Counted from the stretch's first letter, positions 9,008-18,157 are shown. The stretch is 61,828 bases of DNA from Aalborgiella sp031390045 (GCA_031390045.1 JANMTB010000106.1:1-61828), one strand, 5' to 3'. Program-made: numbers and translations. Notes: generated by a model not told the origin, from the letters alone.

Positions 9008-10591
9008 TCAAATTTCAAAACTGACGCCTTGGGCGAGTGGCAGGCTGGTTGAGTAGTTGACGGTATTCGTGGTGCGTCGCATATAGGCTTTCCAGCTGTC
9101 GGAGCCGGCTTCTCTGCCACCGCCTGTTTCTTTTTCGCCACCGAAAGCGCCGCCGATTTCAGCGCCGCTGGGGCCAATGTTGACGTTAGCAATGCCGCAG
9201 TCTGAGCCGCTGCTGGCGATGAATTGCTCGGCTTCACGCATGTTGAGGGTGAAGATGGAGGAGGACAGGCCTGCGGTTACCGCGTTGTTCATGGCAATGG
9301 CGTCGCTCAATTCGGTGTAGCGGACGACGTACAAAATTGGGGCGAAAGTTTCACGCAAAGCAGGTCCGCTGTGCGATGCGAGTTCGACGATAGCGGGGCG
9401 GACAAAATACGCGCTTCCAGAGGCGGTTTCAGAGACATTTTCATCTGAGGAAGCACTGGTTTTAACGCGTTCACCGCCGTGCACAACAGCACCCAATTGG
9501 CGGGATTCTGCCAAAGCAGCTTGCATGTTGTCAAAGGCGGCGGCGTCGATGAGCGGCCCAACCAATGTGCCTGCAGCGCGCGGGTCGCCAACCGCTACAT
9601 TGGCATAAACTTTGGCGAGGTTGGGCACGAGCTGTGCATAGACGCTGTCGTGCACAAACAGGCGTCGCAGGCTGGTGCAACGCTGGCCGGCTGTGCCCAT
9701 GGCAGAAAAGGCGATCGCGCGTAGGGTTAAATCGAGGTCGGCACTGGGGCAGACGATGGCAGCATTATTCCCACCCAGCTCCAAAATGGCACGTGCAAAG
9801 CGTGTAGCCAAGCGTGGTGCAACGCTGCGTCCCATGGCGGTGGAGCCAGTGGCGCTGAGGACTTTGACACGGTGGTCGTCAACCAGTATTTCGCCAACAT
9901 CGCGCTTGCCGATCAGCAGTTCTAGCAATCCTGCGGGCGCGTCATTCGAGATGGCGTTGAACTTATTGATAGCACGTAAGGCAATAGAATGGACGGCTAG
10001 GGCAGTTAATGGTGTTTTTTCAGACGGTTTCCAAACCACAGGATTGCCGCAAACCAAGGCGAGTGCTGCGTTCCACGACCAAACGGCGACGGGAAAGTTA
10101 AACGCTGAAATCACCCCGCAAACGCCCAGCGGATGCCACGTTTCCATCATCCGGTGCTCTGAGCGCTCTGTCGTCATAGTGATGCCATGCAATTGACGTG
10201 AGAGACCGACCGCGAAGTCGCAAATATCAATCATCTCTTGTACCTCACCCGCGCCTTCGGAAGTGATTTTTCCCGCTTCTAGGGTGACGAGCATGGCTAA
10301 ATCGGCATTGGCAGTGCGTAATTCTTCACCCAACAACCGCACCAACTCACCACGGCGTGGTGCGGGAACATTGCGCCAGGTTTGAAAGGCGGCGTCAGCA
10401 CGGGTGATGGCGGCGGTGGTGTCGGCAGCGCTGGTGTCGATGACGTTGGCGATTTGCTCGCCAGTGATGGGGGAATTGACCCGTAGATTACCTGCTGTGT
10501 AGCTGGAAGCGGGTACTCCAAGTCGCTGCAAAATTTCGGTGGTTTGGGAGGCAATCTGGTTTGGGTTAGCAGGGTTGAAAGGCTGGTTCAT
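9008..10591 (-). CDS. ALDH7-type aldehyde dehydrogenase (probable aminoadipate-semialdehyde dehydrogenase)
   Basis: A 527-residue NAD(P)-dependent aldehyde dehydrogenase. Seen: the cofactor segment GVISAFNFPVAVWSWNAALA, VVWKPSEKTPLTALA, the glutamate motif LELGGNNA, and the catalytic cysteine in GTAGQRCTSLRR. Length, the early PITGEQIA and the late GEKETGGGREAGSDSWKAYM match the ALDH7/antiquitin group (AmaB/Pcd), which oxidises 2-aminoadipate 6-semialdehyde in lysine breakdown; this substrate is inferred from similarity only. It is first in a two-gene minus-strand unit with the CoA-transferase and divergent from the ABC transporter genes. Confidence 0.85.
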   Translation of the reverse strand: MNQPFNPANPNQIASQTTEILQRLGVPASSYTAGNLRVNSPITGEQIANVIDTSAADTTAAITRADAAFQTWRNVPAPRRGELVRLLGEELRTANADLAMLVTLEAGKITSEGAGEVQEMIDICDFAVGLSRQLHGITMTTERSEHRMMETWHPLGVCGVISAFNFPVAVWSWNAALALVCGNPVVWKPSEKTPLTALAVHSIALRAINKFNAISNDAPAGLLELLIGKRDVGEILVDDHRVKVLSATGSTAMGRSVAPRLATRFARAILELGGNNAAIVCPSADLDLTLRAIAFSAMGTAGQRCTSLRRLFVHDSVYAQLVPNLAKVYANVAVGDPRAAGTLVGPLIDAAAFDNMQAALAESRQLGAVVHGGERVKTSASSDENVSETASGSAYFVRPAIVELASHSGPALRETFAPILYVVRYTELSDAIAMNNAVTAGLSSSIFTLNMREAEQFIASSGSDCGIANVNIGPSGAEIGGAFGGEKETGGGREAGSDSWKAYMRRTTNTVNYSTSLPLAQGVSFEI

Positions 10592-10686
10592 GATGTTGAT
10601 CTAATATTTAACATCAACTTTAACCGATGAAGTCGATTTAGGGCAAAACCAGCGTGGATAATCACTGACAACTTTATTTGTATGGC

Positions 10687-11403
10687 ATGAACGACATCAG
10701 CTCATCTTTTTCAACCGCATTCGCACTCGTCACATCGCTAGACGGCAAGCTGTGGGAGATTGTCGCTCGCTCGCTGTGGGTGAGTGGGGTGGCAACATTG
10801 TTGGCAAGCGGTATCGGGGTTTTGTTAGGTGCCTGGCTGGCGGTGGCGCGATTTTCAGGGCGCGGGGTGGTTTTGGCGCTGCTGAACACGATGCTGGCTA
10901 TTCCGTCTGTCGTCGTCGGTTTGCTGGTCTATTTGATGCTGTCGCGCTCTGGGCCGTTGGGGAGCTTGGGTTGGTTGTTCAGTGTCAAGGCGATGGTTGT
11001 GGCGCAGACGCTGTTGATTTTGCCAATAGTTGTGGCATTGACTCGGCAGTTGATCGAGGATGCAGATGTGCTGCATGGTGAGCAATTGCAGTCGCTCGGA
11101 GCGGGCAGTTTCATGCGGGCCGTGCTGCATGTCTGGGATGAGCGTTTTGCTGTGCTGATGGTGCTTTTGGCAGCGTTTGGCCGGGCGATTGCCGAAGTGG
11201 GCGCTGTGATGGTGGTGGGAGGCAATATCGAGGGATTCACGCGGGTGATGACAACGGCTATTGCACTGGAAACGAGCAAGGGCGACTTGCCACTGGCGCT
11301 GGGGTTGGGTTTGGTGCTCCTAGCGGTGGTGCTGCTCATCAATGCTGTAGTGGCACTGGTGCGACGTGGCGTTACGCTGAATAGCCAAGGAGCCCGCGCA
11401 TGA
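10687..11403 (+). CDS. tupB: Tungstate-type ABC transporter permease
   Basis: A 238-residue integral membrane permease when started at ATG 10687; the frame also opens with TTG 10678. Five to six hydrophobic segments are visible, and the cytoplasmic EAA-like loop is QLQSLGAGSFMRAVLHVW. The C-terminal motif AFGRAIAEVGAVMVVGGNIEG is the hallmark of TupB/WtpB-like permeases for oxyanions. It overlaps the ATPase gene by 4 bases (ATGA). No substrate-binding protein (TupA) is adjacent, so it must be encoded elsewhere or be absent. Confidence 0.8.
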   Translation: MNDISSSFSTAFALVTSLDGKLWEIVARSLWVSGVATLLASGIGVLLGAWLAVARFSGRGVVLALLNTMLAIPSVVVGLLVYLMLSRSGPLGSLGWLFSVKAMVVAQTLLILPIVVALTRQLIEDADVLHGEQLQSLGAGSFMRAVLHVWDERFAVLMVLLAAFGRAIAEVGAVMVVGGNIEGFTRVMTTAIALETSKGDLPLALGLGLVLLAVVLLINAVVALVRRGVTLNSQGARA

Positions 11404-12116
11404 CAACTTTGTTTGATTTGCAGCAGGTCACGGTGCGTTATGGGCAAGTACATGCGCTGCAGGGCCTAGATTTGCAGATTTTGCAAGGGCAGCGCTTGGC
11501 GCTGATTGGTGCTAACGGTAGCGGCAAAAGCTCCCTGTTGAGGGTGTTGAATGGCTTGGTTTCTAAGGAATTGGCCGGTCAAATCACTGTACAAAAAGGC
11601 GTTCGACAAGCCATGTTGTTTCAGCGCCCGCATATGCTACGCATGACCGTGCAGAGCAATGTGGCGATGGGTTTGTGGCTCAAAGGCGTATCGTGGGCGG
11701 TTGCTAAAACGCGTGCTTTGGAGGCGCTTGAGTGCGTTGGATTACAGGGCGAGGCAGCACGACCGGCAAAAGCGCTGTCTATGGGGCAACAGCAGCGTGT
11801 GGCGTTTGCGCGAGCGCTAGCGCAGCAACCCAATGTGTTGCTGTTAGACGAGCCAACCGCGAGTATGGATCCGCATGCTAAACGCGAAGTCGAGTCGCTG
11901 ATGCACACGTTTGCAGGTTCACAAAACGAAGAAGCGATGACGCTGATTTTTGCTAGCCACAATCTTGGCCAAGTCAAGCGCTTAGCGACGCATGTGGCGT
12001 ATTTGGAGCACGGCAAGCTGTTGGCATATCTGCCGGTCGATGATTTTTTTGAGACGGAAAAGCTGCGTTTAATATCACCTGCAGCAGATGCATTTTTAAA
12101 AGGTGAAACGAATTAG
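11400..12116 (+). CDS. tupC: Tungstate-type ABC transporter ATP-binding protein
   Basis: A 238-residue ABC ATPase. Walker A is GANGSGKSSL, the signature is LSMGQQQRVAFARAL, Walker B is VLLLDEPTASMD, and the switch histidine is in IFASHNLGQVKRL. It energises the preceding permease for oxyanion uptake, tungstate being the most likely by permease type. Its stop overlaps the tail of the converging regulator gene by 4 bases. Confidence 0.85.
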   Translation: MTTLFDLQQVTVRYGQVHALQGLDLQILQGQRLALIGANGSGKSSLLRVLNGLVSKELAGQITVQKGVRQAMLFQRPHMLRMTVQSNVAMGLWLKGVSWAVAKTRALEALECVGLQGEAARPAKALSMGQQQRVAFARALAQQPNVLLLDEPTASMDPHAKREVESLMHTFAGSQNEEAMTLIFASHNLGQVKRLATHVAYLEHGKLLAYLPVDDFFETEKLRLISPAADAFLKGETN

Positions 12117-13234
12117 TTCAGAAACTTCTTAGCTTTATTGGTGACTAGTTTTCTGTACAGGGTGGCGCGGCTGATGCCTAAATCTCGTGCGGCTTGGGCG
12201 ATGTTGCCACGGGCTTTATCAACCGCTTGTTTGATCAAATCTGCTTCTATGTCTCGCAAAGCATGCCCTGAACGTGCGGAATCTGTCCGAATATGCAGTT
12301 GTGCGCGTTCGTTTTCAGGACGAAGTGCCAGGGCAATCAAACGCAATCCTGACCACAAAGGCACTTCTACAACAACGTGCGCTCGGCGCGAGGTGTCAAA
12401 CAGCATCGTGAACGGCATGGCAAACAAATCGCTGGCATGCAAGTTGAAGCTGCTCAGCTGCGACAACTGAGGCAGCATCAGCCGTGCCGTTTGATTCGCA
12501 CCAAGAATACTACCATCGTTATCTAGTGCGATCAAGCCATCGGTGTCTTCACCTAGCGGCTGACCCGGCCAGTTGACACGTAGTAGCAAATTATGCGGTT
12601 GTTGCAGTAGCAGCGCATTTTCAATAGTACGCGCCGTCAAACTGGTAAGGTGTTTCAATTCTGGGCGTTCTGGCACCATGATGCCTGTGAGGTCAAGCAT
12701 GCCAATGCACTGACCACGTGATCCAAAAAGGGGCGAACCAGCGCAGCTAAAAGATGTGTTGTCATTGAAAAAGTGCTCGCCACGATGTAACCAAACAGGT
12801 TGCAGCTCAGCCAAGACAGCGCCAATAGCTGTGGTCCCGACTGCTTTTTCAGACAAATCTACACCGATGCGGCTGATCAAACGCGCACGCTTGTCAGCTT
12901 GGTCAATCGGGCCATTGGAATCGATGACAATGCCTTGCGCATTGGTCAAAATAGCGAAATATTGGGTGCCAGCAATAGCGCGACCTAGCTTGTCCATCAG
13001 GGGTTTGGCGGCTTGCACCAGCTCATGGTTGGCGACATCAACACGGCGTAAATCTTGGCTACTGATTTGAGCAAATTCAACCGCTGTTTGCGGCTGGTAG
13101 CCGCTGGACAAACAACGTTTCCAGGAACGCTCAATCCAACCATCAAGGTAGCCAGCGTAAGAAGCACCGTCACTTTCCAAAATGGAGCGACGTGCAACGG
13201 CAATGTTATTCAATCTCGCATCGACAGGTGTCAT
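12113..13234 (-). CDS. AcoR-like regulator with GAF sensor and Fis-type HTH but no AAA+ domain
   Basis: A 373-residue DNA-binding regulator. The N-terminal half matches the sensor part of AcoR/acetoin-glycerol regulators (SWKRCLSSGY, LISRIGVDLSEKAVGTTAIG, HFFNDNTSFSCAGSPLF). A second PAS-like segment follows, and the C-terminal 45 residues form a Fis-type helix-turn-helix (NIAQAARDLGISRATLYRKL). The sigma-54-interacting AAA+ domain with GAFTGA, normal in AcoR itself, is absent, so it cannot act by the usual sigma-54 mechanism. It is tail-to-tail with the ABC ATPase gene; its target may be that transporter or the nearby dehydrogenase genes (inference). Confidence 0.8.
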   Translation of the reverse strand: MTPVDARLNNIAVARRSILESDGASYAGYLDGWIERSWKRCLSSGYQPQTAVEFAQISSQDLRRVDVANHELVQAAKPLMDKLGRAIAGTQYFAILTNAQGIVIDSNGPIDQADKRARLISRIGVDLSEKAVGTTAIGAVLAELQPVWLHRGEHFFNDNTSFSCAGSPLFGSRGQCIGMLDLTGIMVPERPELKHLTSLTARTIENALLLQQPHNLLLRVNWPGQPLGEDTDGLIALDNDGSILGANQTARLMLPQLSQLSSFNLHASDLFAMPFTMLFDTSRRAHVVVEVPLWSGLRLIALALRPENERAQLHIRTDSARSGHALRDIEADLIKQAVDKARGNIAQAARDLGISRATLYRKLVTNKAKKFLN

Positions 13235-13292
13235 TTTGACCTCTTTTTGTCTAGTTGCTGATGTCTCGTCAGCCTTGCTTATTGTCTCAAGC

Positions 13293-13688
13293 TCAATTTA
13301 TAACATACGCAGCTGACTTCATGCCAACGATCGTTAAGGCTATAGAACCAACCAAATGCAAACCAGCAGTCAGCAAGGCCAGGGCATAGCGGCCTTGATT
13401 CAGCATAACGACAACTTCCGCTGAAAAACTAGAAAAAGTAGTGAGTGCGCCTAAAAAACCAGTGACCAAGGCCAAGCGCCACACAGGGTCTAGGTTAGGC
13501 ATAGCCTGAAAAACCGCAATGCTTACGCCAACTAGATAGCCACCGATCAAATTAGCCACTAGTGTGCCCCAAGGCATGGTTAAGTCTACAGCGGGACTTA
13601 CCGTGCTGGGATTAAGCCAAATTCCTAGTTGCCAGCGGGCGAGGGCACCGGTGCTGGCGCCTATACAGATGGCGATGATGATAAGCAT
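13293..13688 (-). CDS. crcB: Fluoride efflux channel CrcB
   Basis: A 131-residue four-helix membrane protein of the CrcB/Fluc family, a dimeric channel that exports fluoride. Diagnostic segments are IGASTGALARWQLG near the N-terminus, WGTLVANLIGGYLVG, and the phenylalanine-rich TGFLGALTTFSSFSAEV that lines the pore. It lies downstream of the ComEA-like gene on the same strand but is separated from it by a terminator. I found no convincing fluoride riboswitch in the short upstream region. Confidence 0.93.
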   Translation of the reverse strand: MLIIIAICIGASTGALARWQLGIWLNPSTVSPAVDLTMPWGTLVANLIGGYLVGVSIAVFQAMPNLDPVWRLALVTGFLGALTTFSSFSAEVVVMLNQGRYALALLTAGLHLVGSIALTIVGMKSAAYVIN

Positions 13689-13724
13689 GGGGTTGAAGTA
13701 TAACGGGCAATGTTTCGGGCAACA

Positions 13725-13748
13725 AAAAACCCGCCGAGGCGGGTTTTT
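13725..13748 (-). terminator. Rho-independent terminator of the ComEA-like gene
   Basis: A perfect 11-bp stem (AAAAACCCGCC / GGCGGGTTTTT) with a two-base loop, 18 bases downstream of the ComEA-like stop. T-runs on both strands could make it bidirectional. Confidence 0.9.
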
Positions 13749-13766
13749 AACGTATGCAGGTAAGAA

Positions 13767-14462
13767 TTATTTCTTAGCAGCAGGCTCTGCAGCTGCAGCT
13801 GGTTTTGCATCGGCAGCTTTTGCTGCGGCTGGTTTAGCATCAGCAGCTTTTGCGTCTTTAGCAGCAGGCTTGTCCTTAGCGGCTTTTGCGTCAGCTTTAG
13901 CTTTAGCGTCAGCTTCTTTTTTAGTTTTTGCTTCGTCAGCTTTTGCTTTTTTAGCATCGGCTTTAGCTTTGGCTTCAGCATCTTTCTTAGCTTTTGCTTC
14001 TACTTTTGGATCAGCTTTTGCTTCAGGTTTCGCTTCAGCTTTTTTGTCTGTAGCGGCAGCTGCGGCAGGAGCAGCAGCAGCAGCCGGCTTGGCATCGGCC
14101 TTTTTCTCGACAGCTGCAGCAACTGGTTTGGCATCTTTAGCGTCTTTTGCAGCTGCTGGCTTTTCAGCAGCTTTTGCAGGTGCGGCTGCTACGCCTTTGA
14201 AGCTTGCTCCGCCAACGGTTAGGCCTTCAGCAGAAAATTTGGCTGCATTGGCTTCGCCGACACCGTTAACGCGTGTGACCAAATCATTCCAGTCTTTAAA
14301 GTTGCCACCTTTTTTCTTTTCGTCCAAAATTTTGGCAGAAATCGCGGGGCCGATACCTTTGATACCGTCTAGTTCGGCAGCAGTGGCTTTGTTCACGTCA
14401 ACTGCAGCGAAAGAAACAGCTGCATACATCATGACCATCGCGGCCAGAATTTTTTTCAACAT
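13767..14462 (-). CDS. ComEA-like helix-hairpin-helix protein with Lys/Ala-rich tail
   Basis: A 231-residue exported protein. Residues 1-19 form a signal peptide. At about 20-85 is a ComEA-type helix-hairpin-helix domain (VDVNKATAAELDGIKGIGPA, then WNDLVTRVNGVGEANAAKF), which binds double-stranded DNA in competence pili systems. From about residue 95 to the end the protein is almost only Ala, Lys, Asp, Glu and Pro, with repeats such as AKAKADAKKAKADEAKTKK, resembling histone H1/AlgP tails. Typical betaproteobacterial ComEA proteins of this kind are about 70-110 residues, so the tail roughly doubles the length. The DNA of the tail is highly repetitive and opens long shadow frames on the other strand. 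Confidence 0.85.
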   Translation of the reverse strand: MLKKILAAMVMMYAAVSFAAVDVNKATAAELDGIKGIGPAISAKILDEKKKGGNFKDWNDLVTRVNGVGEANAAKFSAEGLTVGGASFKGVAAAPAKAAEKPAAAKDAKDAKPVAAAVEKKADAKPAAAAAPAAAAATDKKAEAKPEAKADPKVEAKAKKDAEAKAKADAKKAKADEAKTKKEADAKAKADAKAAKDKPAAKDAKAADAKPAAAKAADAKPAAAAEPAAKK

Positions 14463-14671
14463 ATCAAGACTCCTAGTTATAAAAGTAAGGTTAAAGGGAA
14501 ACTAACAAAAAAACACACAGAGCTAAAAGCCAACCAGTTAACTTTTAACGTATTTGGCTGGGCTGGACTATAACGGTACTTTCTTCTGTTCAGTTGACTA
14601 AAACTGAAAAAAGGGCAAAAACCATACGTTTTATATGTATTTGTGCCAATTAGCACACATTTAGCTGCTAA

Positions 14672-15694
14672 TTATGGTCGATTTCTCGCTAATTCTTGGA
14701 TGTAGGATGCAACGCCTTGTCCAACATCTACAAAAACATGGTCGCATCCAGCTGCCCGAAGTGCCGTTAAATCAGCTTGGGTATGGCATTGGTATTTACC
14801 GACCAAGGCATCGGGAAATGGTATGTATTGAATCAACCTTTGAGCCACCATGTCGGTTAAAGACAGTACGGGTTTGCCTGATTGTTGGTGCATTGTGTTG
14901 ACAACCGACTGCGCAATATCGTTGAACGGTTGCGCGCGACCAGTTCCCAAATTGAACAAACCCGATTTACCTGGGTTGTCAAAAAACCATAAATTCACAG
15001 CTACCACATCATCAATATAGACAAAATCGCGTTGTTGCATGCCGGGAGCATAGCCGCCGTATTCACCAAACAGTTTCACATCACCATGTTCTTTGAATTG
15101 GTTGAATTGATGAAACGCAACGCTGGCCATGCGACCTTTGTGCTGCTCACGGTTGCCGTAAACATTGAAGTAGCGAAAGCCAACGACTTGACTCGTCGCG
15201 TTTTCAAACTTGGGACCTATTAAATAACGCAAACGCTGATCAAACAATAATTTGGAATAGCCGTAAACATTGAGTGGGCGTTCGCAGGTGGGTGATTCAA
15301 TAAACGTGTCGCTTCCGCCGTATGTGGCTGCCGAAGACGCATATAGCAGCCGCGTGCCTTGCGCTTGGCTGGCCGTAAACAAATCACAGGACAAACGGTA
15401 GTTGTTATGCATCATGTACTGGCCGTTTTGCTCCATGGTGTCACTACAAGCGCCTTCATGAAACACCGCTTCAATTTTGCCGTAGCCCTTAGCCGCAAAT
15501 TTTTCGTAGAAAACGCTGACATCAACGTAGTCAGCGATCTTGAGATCAACCAAATTTTGAAACTTGTCACCTTGCGTTAAATCGTCAACTGCAATGATGT
15601 TGCTGATGCCGCGCTCGTTCAAACCTTTGATGATGTTGGCACCAATGAAACCGGCAGCGCCGGTCACAACGACGGTGTTTGCTTGAGAGTTCAT
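14672..15694 (-). CDS. rfaD: ADP-L-glycero-D-manno-heptose 6-epimerase
   Basis: A 340-residue extended short-chain dehydrogenase that epimerises ADP-D-glycero-D-manno-heptose for the LPS inner core. The NADP-binding GxxGxxG is VVTGAAGFIGANIIKGL; the catalytic Tyr-x3-Lys is in NVYGYSKLLFDQ, and the family motif FRYFNVYGNREQHKGRMASV is intact in the DNA. It overlaps the kinase gene upstream by 4 bases (ATGA), so translation of the two heptose genes is coupled. Confidence 0.95.
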   Translation of the reverse strand: MNSQANTVVVTGAAGFIGANIIKGLNERGISNIIAVDDLTQGDKFQNLVDLKIADYVDVSVFYEKFAAKGYGKIEAVFHEGACSDTMEQNGQYMMHNNYRLSCDLFTASQAQGTRLLYASSAATYGGSDTFIESPTCERPLNVYGYSKLLFDQRLRYLIGPKFENATSQVVGFRYFNVYGNREQHKGRMASVAFHQFNQFKEHGDVKLFGEYGGYAPGMQQRDFVYIDDVVAVNLWFFDNPGKSGLFNLGTGRAQPFNDIAQSVVNTMHQQSGKPVLSLTDMVAQRLIQYIPFPDALVGKYQCHTQADLTALRAAGCDHVFVDVGQGVASYIQELARNRP

Positions 15695-16650
15695 TCAAAT
15701 AGCTCCTTAAATGACACCGTTGCCGTGCCAAATTTACCCACCACAATGCCGCCTGCTTTGTTTGCATAGGGCATAGCTTCGCGTAAGGGCAAACCAGCAG
15801 CCAGCAGAGTGGCAAGGGTGGCGATGACGGTATCGCCAGCGCCTGTCACATCAAACACTTCCAAGGCGAGCGTTGGCACATGCAAAGCACCTTGCGCATC
15901 AAACAAAGACATGCCTTCTTCGCTGCGCGTAACTAAAATGGCGTCAAGTTTTAGCTGTGTGCGTAAATTTTGCGCTTTGATCCCAAGCTCGGCATCGTCT
16001 TTCCAAGCGCCTACCGCTGCTTGCATTTCGTTTTTGTTGGGTGTGATAACGGTTGCGCCAGCGTAGCGCACGTAATCTGATCCTTTGGGGTCTACCAGCA
16101 CAGTTTTACCAGCGCTGCGTGCTAATGCGATCATGTCAACCACGTGCGCTAAGCTGCCTTTGGCGTAATCGGAAAACAACACGACTTCATGGGTCACTAG
16201 ATGTTTTGCAAACTCTGATGTTTGTGAAGCCAGCACTTCAAGTTTGGGTGTATTTTCGAAATCAACACGCAAGAGTTGTTGCTGCCTGCCGATGACACGT
16301 AATTTGACGGTGGTTTTTAAGTCCGCGTCACGCCCAAAGTAGGGCTTGATGCCAGTTGTAGCAACCAAGGCTTCAAGTTTATGGCTGGCTTCATCATGGC
16401 CTACAACAGTGAGCAAGGAAGCTTGCGCACCCATGGTAACGACGTTGTAGGCGACGTTGGCAGCTGCGCCAATCCGGTCTTCTTCACGTGTCACACGCAC
16501 AACGGGCACGGGTGCTTCTGGTGAGATGCGGTCTACGGTGCCATACCAATAGCGATCAAGCATGGCATCGCCTACAACCAACACTTTGGCTTTGGCAATT
16601 GCTTCTTTTGAGATGGACTTAAAAATGATCTGAGGAAGGGGCATGTTCAA
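15691..16650 (-). CDS. rfaE1: D-glycero-beta-D-manno-heptose-7-phosphate kinase
   Basis: A 319-residue ribokinase-fold (PfkB) enzyme that phosphorylates heptose 7-phosphate at C1 in LPS core synthesis. Seen: VLVVGDAMLDRYWYGTVDRI, the double-glycine region RIGAAANVAYN, and the C-terminal anion hole and base DVTGAGDTVIATLA. It corresponds only to the kinase domain of E. coli HldE; the nucleotidyltransferase domain is not fused, as is usual in Burkholderiales. It lies between lapB and rfaD on one transcript. Confidence 0.93.
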   Translation of the reverse strand: MNMPLPQIIFKSISKEAIAKAKVLVVGDAMLDRYWYGTVDRISPEAPVPVVRVTREEDRIGAAANVAYNVVTMGAQASLLTVVGHDEASHKLEALVATTGIKPYFGRDADLKTTVKLRVIGRQQQLLRVDFENTPKLEVLASQTSEFAKHLVTHEVVLFSDYAKGSLAHVVDMIALARSAGKTVLVDPKGSDYVRYAGATVITPNKNEMQAAVGAWKDDAELGIKAQNLRTQLKLDAILVTRSEEGMSLFDAQGALHVPTLALEVFDVTGAGDTVIATLATLLAAGLPLREAMPYANKAGGIVVGKFGTATVSFKELFE

Positions 16651-16661
16651 ATATAGAGGTT

Positions 16662-17816
16662 TTATAGTTCTTCAATGCGCTTGCCGGGGTAACTGTCCCA
16701 CGTCTGGCAACCAGGGCAATTCCAATAATGTTGCACAGCATCAAAACCACATGCTGCACAGCGATAGCGACGTAAGGGGGTCACCGCATGGTCAAGTGCA
16801 CGCTGGACTTGTGGGTGAAATTGTTCGTGCTCAAGCTTTTCACCAGAAATCCATTGTGCTGCGGCAATCAATGAAGGTTCGTTTTCCAAATGCTTGACAT
16901 ACCAATCACGCGCAGAGTTGCCTGATGGTGAGAGTGCATCAAGCTGTACTATCGCATCCAGTACATCTAATGATGGATTTTTTTTGTAGCTGGTTTGCAG
17001 CAACACCAATGCTTGCTCGTTGCGTTGGCACTCGCTGGCTAATGAGCTGAATTGCTTTGCTATAAGTGGAATAATCAAACTGTCTTGTACGATCAAAGCA
17101 CTGAGTATTTCATAGGCCGATTTTGCATCGCCCATACGGTGCATAACGTTGGCTAAATCGATGTGTGGACGTGGTGCATGGGGCGCAACGGCGATGGCTT
17201 GGTCTAACAATGCTTTTGCCCGACCGAGTTCACCTAGTTTGGCTTTGACAGAGGCTTGTTCGCACAAATAATGGGCTTGACGGCTACTGAAACTGCCGTG
17301 TCCGGCGGTTTGCAATTTTTCTGCAATTTCAGAAGCGTGCTCCCAATCACGTGAGCGTTCGTAAATAGAGAGTAAGGATAACAATGACTGCGCCTCATAC
17401 GGCGTATTGTCTAACTTGCGCAAGGCATCTTCTGCGCGATCAAGCAATCCGGCTTTTAAAAAATCTAAGGCTAAGGCATGCTGCGCACGCTCACTTTCGG
17501 CTTGGCTTAAATCACCACGAGACAGCAGATGCTCATGCACGCGCACAGCACGGTCGTATTCGCCACGCCGGCGAAACAAATTACCGAGTGCAAAATGAAG
17601 CTCAGAAGTATCAGGGTCGCTTTGGACGGCCTCAACAAAAGCATCAATGGCTTTGTCTTGTTGCTCGTTTAATAAAAAATTCAGACCTTTGAAATACGCT
17701 TTGGGTGCTTGTCGGTTTTCCATGCGTAGCTGGCGTAAATCGAAGCTCGACGCCATCCAACCCAATACGAAGGCCAATGGCAAACCTAACAAAATCCAAC
17801 TCAAATCAAAATTCAT
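16662..17816 (-). CDS. lapB: LPS assembly protein LapB
   Basis: A 384-residue cytoplasmic protein with an N-terminal membrane anchor (about residues 5-25), a run of TPR helices at about 35-330, and a C-terminal rubredoxin-like zinc site (CAACGFDAVQHYWNCPGCQ). In E. coli LapB recruits LpxC to FtsH and so adjusts LPS synthesis; the same role is expected here. It is preceded by lapA and followed after 11 bases by rfaE1, so LPS control and heptose synthesis share a transcript. Confidence 0.93.
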   Translation of the reverse strand: MNFDLSWILLGLPLAFVLGWMASSFDLRQLRMENRQAPKAYFKGLNFLLNEQQDKAIDAFVEAVQSDPDTSELHFALGNLFRRRGEYDRAVRVHEHLLSRGDLSQAESERAQHALALDFLKAGLLDRAEDALRKLDNTPYEAQSLLSLLSIYERSRDWEHASEIAEKLQTAGHGSFSSRQAHYLCEQASVKAKLGELGRAKALLDQAIAVAPHAPRPHIDLANVMHRMGDAKSAYEILSALIVQDSLIIPLIAKQFSSLASECQRNEQALVLLQTSYKKNPSLDVLDAIVQLDALSPSGNSARDWYVKHLENEPSLIAAAQWISGEKLEHEQFHPQVQRALDHAVTPLRRYRCAACGFDAVQHYWNCPGCQTWDSYPGKRIEEL

Positions 17817-17844
17817 AGGGCTTAAAAAATTTTAGACAACAGTT

Positions 17845-18102
17845 TCAGAGTATTGTGTTCGCTTTTTTAGACTTCATCGCAACGCGTCTGTGCAGCCACC
17901 AACGTGGCACCATACCGAGAATGCCGACCATCAGCCCACAAGCGAAAACAGCCAAAACTACAATAACCAGCGATGTTTTCCACATGGTGCCAAAGAAGAA
18001 GTAAACGGTTATTTCTTGTTGGTTATTGAGTGCAAACGCAAATAGCGTAAAAAAAATGGCTGCTTTAAGTACCCACTTAAGCAACCACGTCAGTTTGTTC
18101 AT
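17845..18102 (-). CDS. lapA: LapA-domain membrane protein
   Basis: An 85-residue protein with two transmembrane helices joined by the short loop NNQQEITVYFFFGTMWKTS, the pattern of the LapA (DUF1049) domain. It partners LapB in LPS assembly control. It is placed between ihfB and lapB, 28 bases before lapB, the standard order in proteobacteria. Confidence 0.88.
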   Translation of the reverse strand: MNKLTWLLKWVLKAAIFFTLFAFALNNQQEITVYFFFGTMWKTSLVIVVLAVFACGLMVGILGMVPRWWLHRRVAMKSKKANTIL

Positions 18103-18157
18103 GTGATGTTGTTAAATTCAAATGTTCAAAATTTAAAAATCATTAAAGTGACAAGTA

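Noticed and set aside
9961..10006. Possible repeat copy inside the ALDH7-type gene
   Set aside because: The minus strand resembles the repeat (CTAGCCG...ATTGCCTTACGTGCTATCAA) but needs gaps, and the protein LTALAVHSIALRAINKF aligns with the family without length gain, so chance similarity is more likely.
13689..13760. Fluoride riboswitch before crcB
   Set aside because: The short upstream region holds the ComEA terminator; the conserved fluoride-aptamer elements were not recognised.
13564..14505. 313-codon plus-strand frame rich in Ala, Ser and Phe
   Set aside because: Antisense reading of the Lys/Ala-rich tail of the ComEA-like gene and of crcB.
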